In this document: positions 19,113 to 26,375 of the stretch, one piece after another
Layout of the letters: the number at the start of each line of letters is the position of its first letter
How positions within the stretch are numbered: position 1 is the first letter of the stretch
NCBI RefSeq assembly: GCF_002205165.1
Contig: NZ_NIVS01000013.1
Coordinates: forward strand, 62,001-126,000
DNA length: 64,000 bases
Direction: 5' to 3'
DNA from: Stenotrophomonas maltophilia
GTDB taxonomy: Bacteria; Pseudomonadota; Gammaproteobacteria; Xanthomonadales; Xanthomonadaceae
The notes under the pieces: model-generated
Told to the model about the DNA's origin: nothing
Seen by the model: only the letters and a program-made list of their open reading frames with translations
Database searches by the model: none
Program-made: the position numbers and the translations under genes

Positions 19113-19912
19113 GTGGTCTGCTCCAGGCGGCGACGCAGGTTGTAGAGAATGGCGGCGGTCGCGCCCCAGATCCGCTGGCCCGGCCAGCCGTATTCGAGCA
19201 CGTGGCGGATGCGGCCGCGGTGGTCGATCTCGACGTGGTGCAGGTTGGCCGGGTCCATCAGGTAAGACAGCGGCACTTCGAAGACTTCGGCGACCTCACC
19301 CGGTTCGGGTACGGCCACGAACGCGGGATCGATCACGGCCACCACCGGCATCACCCGATAACCGGTAATCGTCACGAACGGATCCAGATACCCGAGCACC
19401 TGCACCTGATCATGCTTGAGGGCGATTTCCTCGTTGCTCTCACGGATCGCGGCGGCCACCGCATCGCGGTCCTCCGGTTCCATGCGGCCACCGGGAAAAC
19501 CGACCTGGCCACCGTGATGACGCAGCGTGTCGGTGCGCCGGGTCAGCAGCACCTGGGCGCCGCCTTCGCGCGGAATGATGCCGGCCAGCACGGCCGCTTC
19601 AACAGGCGGACCGGGCGGCAACAGATCGATCAGCTCGCTGCGGTTCCAGCCATCGCCGGGCGGCGGCTGGTCCAGCGGATGCAGCGCGCGCAGCAGGCGC
19701 TCGTGTTCGGCCAGCGAACCGCGCAGCGATTGCCGCAGTTGTTCGCGCAGGGGCAGCGTGTGCTGCATGACGTGATGCTGTTCGGGTCGGCTCATGGTTC
19801 GCCAGCGGGTGATTTCATCCACGGTGCGCAGGCAGCCCGTGCAGACACCGGCGCGATCGAGCGCGCAGATTCCGATGCAGGGAGAGGGCACGGCATGCGG
19901 GGATTCTTCCAT
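19109..19912 (-). CDS. DUF1289-Nudix fusion, NudL-like CoA pyrophosphatase
   Basis: This is a protein of about 267 residues. Residues about 8-35 form a DUF1289 module with four cysteines (PCIGICALD, GVCTGCLRT) and the family's ITRW motif. The C-terminal two thirds are a Nudix hydrolase. LRHHGGQVGFPGGRMEPED followed by AIRESNEEIAL matches the CoA-diphosphatase NudL subfamily, including its atypical Nudix spacing and the downstream ITGYRVMPVVAVI. The two modules are usually separate genes. ATG 19912 is chosen; GTG 19921 is possible. It overlaps sseA. Confidence 0.8.
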   Translation of the reverse strand: MEESPHAVPSPCIGICALDRAGVCTGCLRTVDEITRWRTMSRPEQHHVMQHTLPLREQLRQSLRGSLAEHERLLRALHPLDQPPPGDGWNRSELIDLLPPGPPVEAAVLAGIIPREGGAQVLLTRRTDTLRHHGGQVGFPGGRMEPEDRDAVAAAIRESNEEIALKHDQVQVLGYLDPFVTITGYRVMPVVAVIDPAFVAVPEPGEVAEVFEVPLSYLMDPANLHHVEIDHRGRIRHVLEYGWPGQRIWGATAAILYNLRRRLEQTT

Positions 19913-19949
19913 CGATTGCACCGGTCAACAGTAACGCGAATGCACGGAA

Positions 19950-19983
19950 ACAAAAAACGCGCCGGTGTTGCCACCGGCGCGTT
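19950..19983 (-). terminator. Rho-independent terminator of the FKBP gene
   Basis: A 12-bp perfect stem (AACGCGCCGGTG and complement, loop TTGC on the plus strand) is followed on the minus strand by a run of six T. It lies just after the FKBP stop and before the Nudix gene. Confidence 0.9.
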
Positions 19984-19999
19984 CTTGATGTTTCGGAAA

Positions 20000-20701
20000 T
20001 TACTTGACGCTGACGAGCTTGATTTCGAACTGCACCGCGACGTTCGGCGGGAACGGCGTGCGCGGATCGGCACCATAGGCCTGGTCCGGCGGCAGCGTCA
20101 CTTCCCACTTGGAGCCGGCCGGCATCTGCAGCAGGGCTTCACGCATGGCCTTCATTTCAACTTCGCTGACCTTGATGCCCGGGATCTGCTGGGCCGGACG
20201 CGCTTCGGCCGGACGGGTGCCGAACGGGTACGGACCGGCAACTTCCAGCTGCACGGTGCTGGCCTGGGTCGGCTTGGCGCCCTTGCCGGCTTCGATCACG
20301 CGGTACTGCACGCCGCTCGGAAGCGACTGCACGCCGGTCTTGGCCTTGTTCTGGGCCAGGAACTGATCGCTCTTGGTCTTGTTCTCGGCGGCAGCCTTGT
20401 CGTACTCGGCCTTGGCGGCCTGCGCACGACCCTGCTCACGCTTCTGGAAGGCTTCGACGGCGGGCTTCAACTGTTCGGCCGTGATCGACGGCTGCTTCTT
20501 GGCGTAGGCATCCTGCAGGCCCTTCACCACCGAGTTGATGTCCAGCTGCTCGCCGCGTGCGGTGAGTTCAGCCAGGTTGTTTCCGTAGTCGTAACCGAAG
20601 TAATAGCTCAGCTTGCCCTTTTCGGACGAAGTGTCCTGGGCGAAGGCATTGCCCGTCAGGGCCAGGGCCGCGACGGCGACCGCGATAGAACGCAACTTCA
20701 T
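20000..20701 (-). CDS. Periplasmic FKBP-type peptidyl-prolyl isomerase (Mip/FkpA-like)
   Basis: This is a 233-residue protein. The signal peptide is MKLRSIAVAVAALALTGNAFAQ. A helical FKBP_N dimerisation region (about 25-130, rich in Ala, Lys and Glu) precedes an FKBP domain (about 135-233, with SGVQYRVIEAGKG, FGTRPAEARP and WEVTLPPDQAYG). It is a folding helper for periplasmic proteins, related to FkpA and Mip. ATG 20701 has GGAG at the right spacing, and a strong terminator lies immediately downstream. The FKBP domain has some substitutions against the canonical active site, so chaperone function may dominate. Confidence 0.85.
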   Translation of the reverse strand: MKLRSIAVAVAALALTGNAFAQDTSSEKGKLSYYFGYDYGNNLAELTARGEQLDINSVVKGLQDAYAKKQPSITAEQLKPAVEAFQKREQGRAQAAKAEYDKAAAENKTKSDQFLAQNKAKTGVQSLPSGVQYRVIEAGKGAKPTQASTVQLEVAGPYPFGTRPAEARPAQQIPGIKVSEVEMKAMREALLQMPAGSKWEVTLPPDQAYGADPRTPFPPNVAVQFEIKLVSVK

Positions 20702-20868
20702 CAAACTTTTCTCCAGGGGTGGTAACTCAGGACGCGTTGGGCCGCCCTGAGGCGACGGGTTAGGATAGCCGCCGCAACGTTGAACCGCCACTAACGACGC
20801 AGGCTCTGACCTGACTTTGTTTCGAGAGTTCAACATCACTTTTTTTTAACGTTTTCAGGAGTCCTGCC

Positions 20869-21651
20869 GTGGCCGACGCCCTTATCTCGATTATGGACGA
20901 TGCCGCCGTGCGCACCGTGACGGTCAACCGCCCGGACAAACTCAACGCCCTCAACCGGGCGACTCTGGAAGCCCTTGATACTGCGTTCTTCGAGGCCGCT
21001 GCCGACCCGGCGGTCCGGGTGGTGGTGCTGACCGGCGCCGGCCCCAAGGCCTTCGTGGCCGGCGCGGACATTGCGGAAATGAACGGCCTGAGCGCGGTTC
21101 AGGGTCGTGATTTCTCGCTGCTCGGCCAGGGATTGATGCGGCGCATCGAGCGGATGCCCAAACCGGTGATCGGCAAGATCAACGGTTTTGCGCTGGGCGG
21201 TGGCCTGGAACTGGCCATGGCCTGCCACCTTCGGGTGGCGGCGGAGACCGCCAAGGTCGGCCAGCCGGAGGTCAATCTGGGGCTGATGCCCGGCTTCGGC
21301 GGCAGCCAGCGGCTGCTGCGCCTGTGCGGCCGCGCCGCTGCGCTGGAGCTGTGCCTGCTCGGCACCCCGATCACGGCCACCCGCGCCGCGCAGCTGGGCA
21401 TCATCAACGAGGTCGTCCCCGCCGCCGAGCTGGATGCCCGAGTCCAGACCCTCGCGTCGCAATTGGCCTCGGCCGCGCCACTGGCACTGCGCGGCGTCCT
21501 GGATGCGATCCACATCGGCGGCGAGTGCCCGCTGGGCGAAGGGCTGGAATACGAGAGCGCGCAGTTCGGCCTGATGTTCGCCACCGAGGACATGCGCGAA
21601 GGCACCAGCGCGTTCCTGGCGCGCCGCCCGCCGGTGTTCCAGAACCGCTGA
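20869..21651 (+). CDS. Enoyl-CoA hydratase/isomerase family protein
   Basis: This is a 260-residue crotonase-fold enzyme starting at GTG 20869 with GGAG upstream. The CoA-binding and oxyanion motif AFVAGADIAEMN is present, and both catalytic glutamates of hydratases are in place (one in GGGLELAMACH, one in GQPEVNLGLMPGFGG). It probably hydrates short-chain enoyl-CoAs in fatty acid or amino acid breakdown. It stands first of three plus-strand genes leading to nth; the link looks positional rather than functional. Confidence 0.85.
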   Translation: MADALISIMDDAAVRTVTVNRPDKLNALNRATLEALDTAFFEAAADPAVRVVVLTGAGPKAFVAGADIAEMNGLSAVQGRDFSLLGQGLMRRIERMPKPVIGKINGFALGGGLELAMACHLRVAAETAKVGQPEVNLGLMPGFGGSQRLLRLCGRAAALELCLLGTPITATRAAQLGIINEVVPAAELDARVQTLASQLASAAPLALRGVLDAIHIGGECPLGEGLEYESAQFGLMFATEDMREGTSAFLARRPPVFQNR

Positions 21652-21654
21652 GCC

Positions 21655-22017
21655 ATGTCGCCTTCCACTACTGCTTCGCCGGCACACCTGCTGGCACTCG
21701 TCCTTGACGATCAATGGGATGCCGCGCTGGCCGCCGGGCTGATGGACTACGTCCCGCGACCGGGCGACGCGCAGCTGCTGCCTGGGCATCCCGATCTGCC
21801 GCTGCGCCTGCAGCACGCGCAGCAGCAGCTGCAACGGGCCTGGGCCGCCCGCGCGCGTTACCGTCAGCGCCAACAGCGGCTCGCGCGCCGCGCGGCCGAG
21901 CGCGATGCGCGCCGTGCCCCCGCCCCCACCCCGCAGATACAGAAACCCGCCCTGCCCTCGGCCGCCGCCGCGATCCTCGCGCGCGCCAAGGCGAAAGCGG
22001 CAGGCCGCACCTCCTGA
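21655..22017 (+). CDS. Arg/Ala-rich hypothetical protein preceding nth
   Basis: This is a 120-residue protein. The first half is acidic-neutral (HLLALVLDDQWDAALAAGLMDYV). The second half is a Gln/Arg-rich predicted coiled coil (LQHAQQQLQRAWAARARYR) ending in a basic Ala-rich tail. No known domain is recognised. It starts three bases after the hydratase stop, and its TGA shares a base with the nth ATG (TGATG), so translation is coupled. That coupling and the normal codon bias support it as a real gene. Confidence 0.6.
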   Translation: MSPSTTASPAHLLALVLDDQWDAALAAGLMDYVPRPGDAQLLPGHPDLPLRLQHAQQQLQRAWAARARYRQRQQRLARRAAERDARRAPAPTPQIQKPALPSAAAAILARAKAKAAGRTS

Positions 22018-22691
22018 TGGCAACGATGAAGAAAACCACCGCACGTACGGCACGCATGCCCAAGGCCGACGTGATCGAAATGTTCACCCGCCTGCGCGAA
22101 CTCAACCCGCACCCGAAGACCGAACTGGAGTACAGCTCGCCGTTCGAACTGCTGGTGGCGGTGACGTTGTCCGCGCAGGCCACCGACGTGGGCGTCAACA
22201 AGGCCACGCGCAAGCTGTTTCCGGTCGCCAACACGCCGCAGGCGATCCTCGCTCTCGGTGAGGAAGGCTTGAAGCAGTACATCGCGACCATCGGTCTTTA
22301 CAACGCCAAGGCCAAGAACGTGATCGCGGCCTGCGCGATGCTGGTGGACCAGCACGGCGGCGAGGTGCCGCGCGATCGCGGCGCGCTCGAAGCGCTGCCC
22401 GGCGTCGGCCGCAAGACCGCCAACGTGGTGCTCAACACTGCCTTCGGTGAACCGGTGATGGCGGTGGATACCCACATCTTCCGCGTCTCCAACCGTACCG
22501 GCCTGGCACCGGGCAAGGACGTGCGTGCGGTGGAGGATCTGCTGGTCAAGGTCATCCCGGCCGAGTTCCTGCTCGATGCACATCACTGGCTGATCCTGCA
22601 CGGTCGTTACGTGTGCAAGGCACGCAAGCCGGACTGCCCGCAATGCGTGATCCGCGACCTGTGCCGGTTCAAGGAAAAGACCGCGGCCTGA
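22017..22691 (+). CDS. nth: Endonuclease III, DNA glycosylase/AP lyase
   Basis: This 224-residue base-excision-repair enzyme removes oxidised pyrimidines. The helix-hairpin-helix LPGVGRKTANVVL carries the catalytic lysine, VDTHIFR the catalytic aspartate, and four cysteines in the C-terminal pattern CKARKPDCPQCVIRDLC bind the [4Fe-4S] cluster. All key residues are present. The ATG at 22017 overlaps the upstream stop; a further in-frame ATG at 22026 would trim three residues. Confidence 0.95.
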   Translation: MATMKKTTARTARMPKADVIEMFTRLRELNPHPKTELEYSSPFELLVAVTLSAQATDVGVNKATRKLFPVANTPQAILALGEEGLKQYIATIGLYNAKAKNVIAACAMLVDQHGGEVPRDRGALEALPGVGRKTANVVLNTAFGEPVMAVDTHIFRVSNRTGLAPGKDVRAVEDLLVKVIPAEFLLDAHHWLILHGRYVCKARKPDCPQCVIRDLCRFKEKTAA

Positions 22692-22721
22692 ACGGGGCGC
22701 GCGACTGCCATATTCACGCAA

Positions 22722-22743
22722 CCCGGCGGTCATGTCCGCCGGG
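22722..22743. terminator. Hairpin downstream of nth
   Basis: An 8-bp G/C stem (CCCGGCGG/CCGCCGGG, loop TCATGT) lies 31 bp after the nth stop. There is no T-run, so it is a weak terminator candidate. Confidence 0.35.
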
Positions 22744-22800
22744 CATCAATAGCCACCCCTGACGCCGCTTGGGCTACGGGCGATGACGGTTTGTCTGAAA

Positions 22801-22818
22801 CTGTCACATTTACGCAAT
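22801..22818 (+). promoter_or_regulatory. Pho-box-like site upstream of the porin gene
   Basis: CTGTCAC is followed four bases later by the weaker half ACGCAAT, in the 7-4-7 arrangement of a PhoB half-site pair, 54 bp before the porin ATG. It is supported mainly by the similar sites before both pstS genes in this window. Confidence 0.45.
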
Positions 22819-22871
22819 CTTCACTAATTAGCCTGCGCAGCATCTTCCCACCTGCCTGCAAGGCTCCTTCC

Positions 22872-24083
22872 ATGAAACTGCATCGCCAACTTCTTACTGC
22901 GGCCGTGGCGGCTGCGCTGTTCGTTCCGGCCGCTCACGCTGAAGTGGCCATCGATGTGATCGGCGGTTCGGAAATCACGTTCGAAGGCCTGGTCCAGGCC
23001 GACGGCAACTGGTTCGACAACGATGTGACCGACCTCAATGGCGGTGACGCCGGCAACGGCAAGAACAGCGAGTTCGAGCTGCGCCGCGCCGAGCTGGTGC
23101 TCAAGGGCAAGGGCCCGGGCAACGTGGAATGGGTGGTGGGCTACGACGCCAAGGCCGACAAGTTCCTGGACACCAACCTGAAGTACAAGCTGGCTGGCAA
23201 CGCCAACCATTTCGTGCAGTTCGGCCAGTTCAAGCAGCCCAACAGCCTGGAAGAACTCTCCAGCACCAAGAACAACGACTTCATCTCCAAGGCCGCGGTC
23301 ACCAACACCTACGCCGTTGCCCGCCGCCTCGGTGGCGCCTACAGCATCGGCGACAACAACTGGTCGGTCACCGCCAGCGCCTTCGGCCGCGAGCTGACCC
23401 GCAACCTGGCCCACGGCAGCGGCTACGGCGCGCGGGGTACCTGGGCGCCGATCAACGAGAAGGGCCAGGTCCTGCACTTCGGCCTGAGCTATGTCGACTA
23501 CGACACCGACGCCGACACCCTGCGCGTGCGCGCCCGTCCGAACGCCGACCTGGCCACCGCGCGCCTGGTCGACAGCGGCAACCTGGTCGACACCGACCGC
23601 GTCAGCACGCTCGGTGCCGAAGCGATGTACATCGGTGGCCCGTTCAAGGCCCAGGCCGAGTACTACAGCAGCAAGGCCAAGCGTTACTCGCACGACAACT
23701 ACACCAGCGACGGCTACTACGTCAGTGGCCTGTGGAACATCAGCGGCGAAACCTGGGGCTACAAGGGCGGCACCCCGACCACCGGCCTGCCGGACGAGCC
23801 GGGCCGTGGCATGTGGCAGCTGGGTGCGCGTTACGACCACATGGACCTCAACGACGGCAACCTGCTGGCGAACCCGGTGGCCGGTCGCCCGCCGATCGTC
23901 GATGGCGTGCTCGGCGGCAAGATGGACATCTGGACCGTGGGCGTGAACTACTACTGGCGCTCCAACACCAAGTTCGCCCTGAACTACGTGATGGTGGACA
24001 GCAAGAAGTACAGCTCCACCGCCCGTACGTTCGTCAATGACGATCCGAACATCCTCGAAGCGCGCCTGCAGTTCTTCTGGTAA
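22872..24083 (+). CDS. OprP/OprO-type phosphate-selective porin
   Basis: This is a 403-residue outer-membrane barrel. The signal peptide is MKLHRQLLTAAVAAALFVPAAHA. The mature start EVAIDVIGGSEITFEGLVQADGNWF and the FELRRAELVLKGKGPGNVEW strand are characteristic of the OprP/OprO phosphate and pyrophosphate porins. The C-terminus is a terminal-aromatic strand (LEARLQFFW). It stands at the head of a phosphate-starvation block, behind a Pho-box-like site and before two pstS genes, which supports anion (phosphate) selectivity. A strong terminator follows. Confidence 0.85.
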   Translation: MKLHRQLLTAAVAAALFVPAAHAEVAIDVIGGSEITFEGLVQADGNWFDNDVTDLNGGDAGNGKNSEFELRRAELVLKGKGPGNVEWVVGYDAKADKFLDTNLKYKLAGNANHFVQFGQFKQPNSLEELSSTKNNDFISKAAVTNTYAVARRLGGAYSIGDNNWSVTASAFGRELTRNLAHGSGYGARGTWAPINEKGQVLHFGLSYVDYDTDADTLRVRARPNADLATARLVDSGNLVDTDRVSTLGAEAMYIGGPFKAQAEYYSSKAKRYSHDNYTSDGYYVSGLWNISGETWGYKGGTPTTGLPDEPGRGMWQLGARYDHMDLNDGNLLANPVAGRPPIVDGVLGGKMDIWTVGVNYYWRSNTKFALNYVMVDSKKYSSTARTFVNDDPNILEARLQFFW

Positions 24084-24107
24084 GCCCTGCCACACGCGTA
24101 TGACACA

Positions 24108-24135
24108 AAGGCGCAGCTTCGGCTGCGCCTTTTTT
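24108..24135 (+). terminator. Rho-independent terminator of the porin gene
   Basis: A 10-bp stem (AAGGCGCAGC/GCTGCGCCTT) closes a TTCG tetraloop and runs into TTTTTT, 25 bp after the porin stop. Confidence 0.92.
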
Positions 24136-24149
24136 CGTGCCCCCGCACC

Positions 24150-24178
24150 GGTAGAGCCTCCCCATGGGGTGGCTCTTC
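24150..24178. repeat. SMAG-like GTAG palindrome
   Basis: GTAGAGCC and GGCTCT arms enclose the perfect inner palindrome CCCCATGGGG. The 5' GTAG and this stem layout match the Stenotrophomonas GTAG (SMAG) repeat class seen elsewhere in the window, though the core differs. Confidence 0.5.
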
Positions 24179-24223
24179 CCGTGCGCGCGTATGCTGGGCG
24201 CCCTTTGCCCCTGGATGGACCCG

Positions 24224-25000
24224 ATGCGTATCGCACTCTCGCTGTTGCTGGCCGCCGCGTGCGCTGCCCCCCTGCCCGCCCACGCGCAGGACTGCCACGA
24301 CGCCCAGGCTGCCGCGGAGGAGGCGTACGTGGTGCGGGCGGACGACGCACTGCCCGATCGCCTCGGCTACACCCGCGACACCGCCGGCAGCGTCTGCCGG
24401 CGCTGGCCGGCACGCCCCGAGCTGACCCTGCTGGCCACGCCGGTCTGGCGCGACGGCGGCGACGGCGACGCCCGCACTGGCGATGTGGAGGTGCTGGTGA
24501 TCGACTCCGACACCCTCGCCACGCGTGCATGGGCGGTGCTGTCCGGCGCACTCGACAGCGATGCGATCTTCTTCGACGGCATGCACCTGGACACTGCGCG
24601 CTACCAGCTTGCGCCGGATACCCTCGCCTTCGGCCTGCGTGTGCAGCGGCGTAATGGCTCCGGACCCAATCCGTTCAGCGAAGAACAGTTGTATCTGCTG
24701 GCGGTGCAGGCAGACACGCTGCGTACGCTCGGCCCGCCGATGGTGCTGCGTCGCTTCCAGGCCGAGTGGGACACCCGCTGCGCGGGCGACTCCACCGACG
24801 TATCGCGCACCTTGGCCGTTGGACCCAAAGGCAAACACGGCCTGGCCAACCTCATCCTGCGCGAACGCCGGGTCACCACGCACAGCTGGATGGAGGGCGA
24901 CACCTGCCGCGACCAGGACACACCGGTGGAAGGCGAGCGCCATGTGCTGCGCTTCGATGGCCGCCGCTATGCGGTTCCGGAGGCACTGCAGCCGTTGTGA
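24224..25000 (+). CDS. Periplasmic protein of unknown function in the Pho block
   Basis: This is a 258-residue protein with the signal peptide MRIALSLLLAAACAAPLPAHAQ. The mature part has four or more cysteines (QDCHDAQ, VCRRWP, TRCAGD, DTCRDQD) that could form disulfides. It contains a segment resembling a periplasmic beta-sheet protein (DVEVLVIDSDTLATRAWAVLSG, LRFDGRRYAVPEAL). I do not recognise the family. It lies between the phosphate porin and pstS without a Pho box of its own; the porin terminator separates it from the porin. Confidence 0.65.
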   Translation: MRIALSLLLAAACAAPLPAHAQDCHDAQAAAEEAYVVRADDALPDRLGYTRDTAGSVCRRWPARPELTLLATPVWRDGGDGDARTGDVEVLVIDSDTLATRAWAVLSGALDSDAIFFDGMHLDTARYQLAPDTLAFGLRVQRRNGSGPNPFSEEQLYLLAVQADTLRTLGPPMVLRRFQAEWDTRCAGDSTDVSRTLAVGPKGKHGLANLILRERRVTTHSWMEGDTCRDQDTPVEGERHVLRFDGRRYAVPEALQPL

Positions 25001-25050
25001 CACCCCTCCCGGAAAGCGTGTCACGAGGCAGTCATATGACAGTCGCTGCG

Positions 25051-25068
25051 CTGTCATCGAACCGTTAT
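25051..25068 (+). promoter_or_regulatory. Pho box upstream of the first pstS
   Basis: CTGTCAT-CGAA-CCGTTAT fits the PhoB 7-4-7 consensus (CTGTCAT-N4-CTGTCAT) with few mismatches, 56 bp before the pstS start. More CTGTCA-like sequence lies just upstream (25030-25045), suggesting tandem half-sites. Confidence 0.7.
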
Positions 25069-25123
25069 GGAATGAGCACCGGGCGGGACACCCCGCACCT
25101 TCATCCATCCCAGGAGCCACCCC

Positions 25124-26143
25124 GTGATCCACGCCTTCAAATCGCGCGCCGCCGTTGCCGTCCTCGCCGCGTCGTCCGTGTTCGCCGCCAACGCCGCCGA
25201 TGTGACCGGCGCGGGCGCCTCGTTCATCTACCCGGTCATGTCCAAGTGGTCGGCCGACTACAGCACCGCGACCGGCAAGAAGGTCAACTACCAGTCCATC
25301 GGCTCCGGTGGTGGTATCGCCCAGATCAAGGCCGCGACCGTTGATTTCGGCTCCTCCGACGCCCCGCTGAAGCCGGAAGAACTGGCTGCCGCCGGCCTGG
25401 CCCAGTTCCCGTCGGTGATCGGCGGCGTGGTCCCGGTGATCAACGTGGCCGGCATCGCCCCGGGCGCGCTGAAGCTGGACGGCCCGACCCTGGGCAACAT
25501 CTTCCTCGGCAAGATCAAGACCTGGAACGACCCGGCGATCGCCGCGCTGAACCCGGGCGTCAAGCTGCCCGACGGCAAGATCACCGTCGTGCACCGCTCG
25601 GACGGTTCGGGCACCACCTTCAACTTCGTCAACTACCTCTCCAAGGTCAATCCGGAGTGGAAGACCAAGGTGGGTGAAGGCACCTCGGTCCAGTGGCCGG
25701 TCGGCATCGGCGGCAAGGGCAACGAAGGCGTCGCCGCCTACGTGAAGCAGATCAAGGGCGGCATCGGCTACGTCGAACTGTCCTACGCGCTGCAGAACAA
25801 GATGTCCTACGCCGCGATGAAGAACGCCTCGGGCAAGATCGTGCTGCCGAGCGACACCTCCTTCGCCGCCGCTGCCGCCAGCGCCGACTGGGCCAGCGCC
25901 AAGGACTTCTACCTGGTCATGACCAACGCCCCGGGCGCCGATGCGTGGCCGATCACCGCCACCAACTTCATCCTGGTGCGCAAGCAGCCCAAGAACGTCG
26001 CCAACGCCAAGGCCACCCAGGAGTTCTTCCGCTGGATCTACAAGAGCGGCGATGCCCAGGCCAAGCAGCTGGACTACGTGCCGCTGCCGGACACCCTGGT
26101 CAAGCAGATCGAGACCTACTGGTCGCAGAACCTGAAGTACTGA
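25124..26143 (+). CDS. pstS: Phosphate ABC transporter substrate-binding protein PstS (soluble)
   Basis: This is a 339-residue periplasmic phosphate-binding protein. GTG 25124 is preceded by AGGAG. The signal peptide ends VFAANAAD, a type I site, so the mature protein is soluble. Phosphate-binding loops are visible as TGAGASFIYPV, GSGGGIAQIK, DFGSSDAPL and HRSDGSGTTFNF. It is followed by a terminator and by a second pstS encoding a lipoprotein version with most of its sequence shared. Confidence 0.93.
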   Translation: MIHAFKSRAAVAVLAASSVFAANAADVTGAGASFIYPVMSKWSADYSTATGKKVNYQSIGSGGGIAQIKAATVDFGSSDAPLKPEELAAAGLAQFPSVIGGVVPVINVAGIAPGALKLDGPTLGNIFLGKIKTWNDPAIAALNPGVKLPDGKITVVHRSDGSGTTFNFVNYLSKVNPEWKTKVGEGTSVQWPVGIGGKGNEGVAAYVKQIKGGIGYVELSYALQNKMSYAAMKNASGKIVLPSDTSFAAAAASADWASAKDFYLVMTNAPGADAWPITATNFILVRKQPKNVANAKATQEFFRWIYKSGDAQAKQLDYVPLPDTLVKQIETYWSQNLKY

Positions 26144-26203
26144 TCCACCGCACAACGAGGCAATGGCGCCGGAGGGACCTCTCTCCCCCTTCCGGCGCCA
26201 TCG

Positions 26204-26233
26204 GGCGCGGACCGCAAGGTTCCGCGCCTTTTT
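26204..26233 (+). terminator. Rho-independent terminator after the first pstS
   Basis: The stem GGCGCGGA/TCCGCGCC with a nine-base loop is followed by TTTTT. A second, larger inverted repeat (ATGGCGCCGGA/TCCGGCGCCAT, 26163-26201) sits just upstream. Confidence 0.85.
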
Positions 26234-26304
26234 GTTGCCTGGCGCCAAAGGGCCGGCCCTTGTGCCGCAAGGCTTGGCGTGCGCTCGGTCACGGCGTCAT
26301 CAAG

Positions 26305-26322
26305 CTGTAACAAAAACATCAT
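26305..26322 (+). promoter_or_regulatory. Pho-box-like site upstream of the second pstS
   Basis: CTGTAAC-AAAA-ACATCAT has the 7-4-7 spacing, A-rich spacer and a good first half of a PhoB site, 54 bp before the ATG. It implies a separate PhoB-dependent promoter for the lipoprotein pstS and the transporter genes. Confidence 0.55.
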
Positions 26323-26375
26323 TTCATAGTCGCGTCGCCGGAAAGACCGGCTCTTATCCCGCTATGGAGTGACGC

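Noticed and set aside
23984-26248. 754-residue open frame antisense to the porin-pstS region
   Set aside because: It spans three real genes, two promoters and a terminator on the other strand; it is a compositional shadow.
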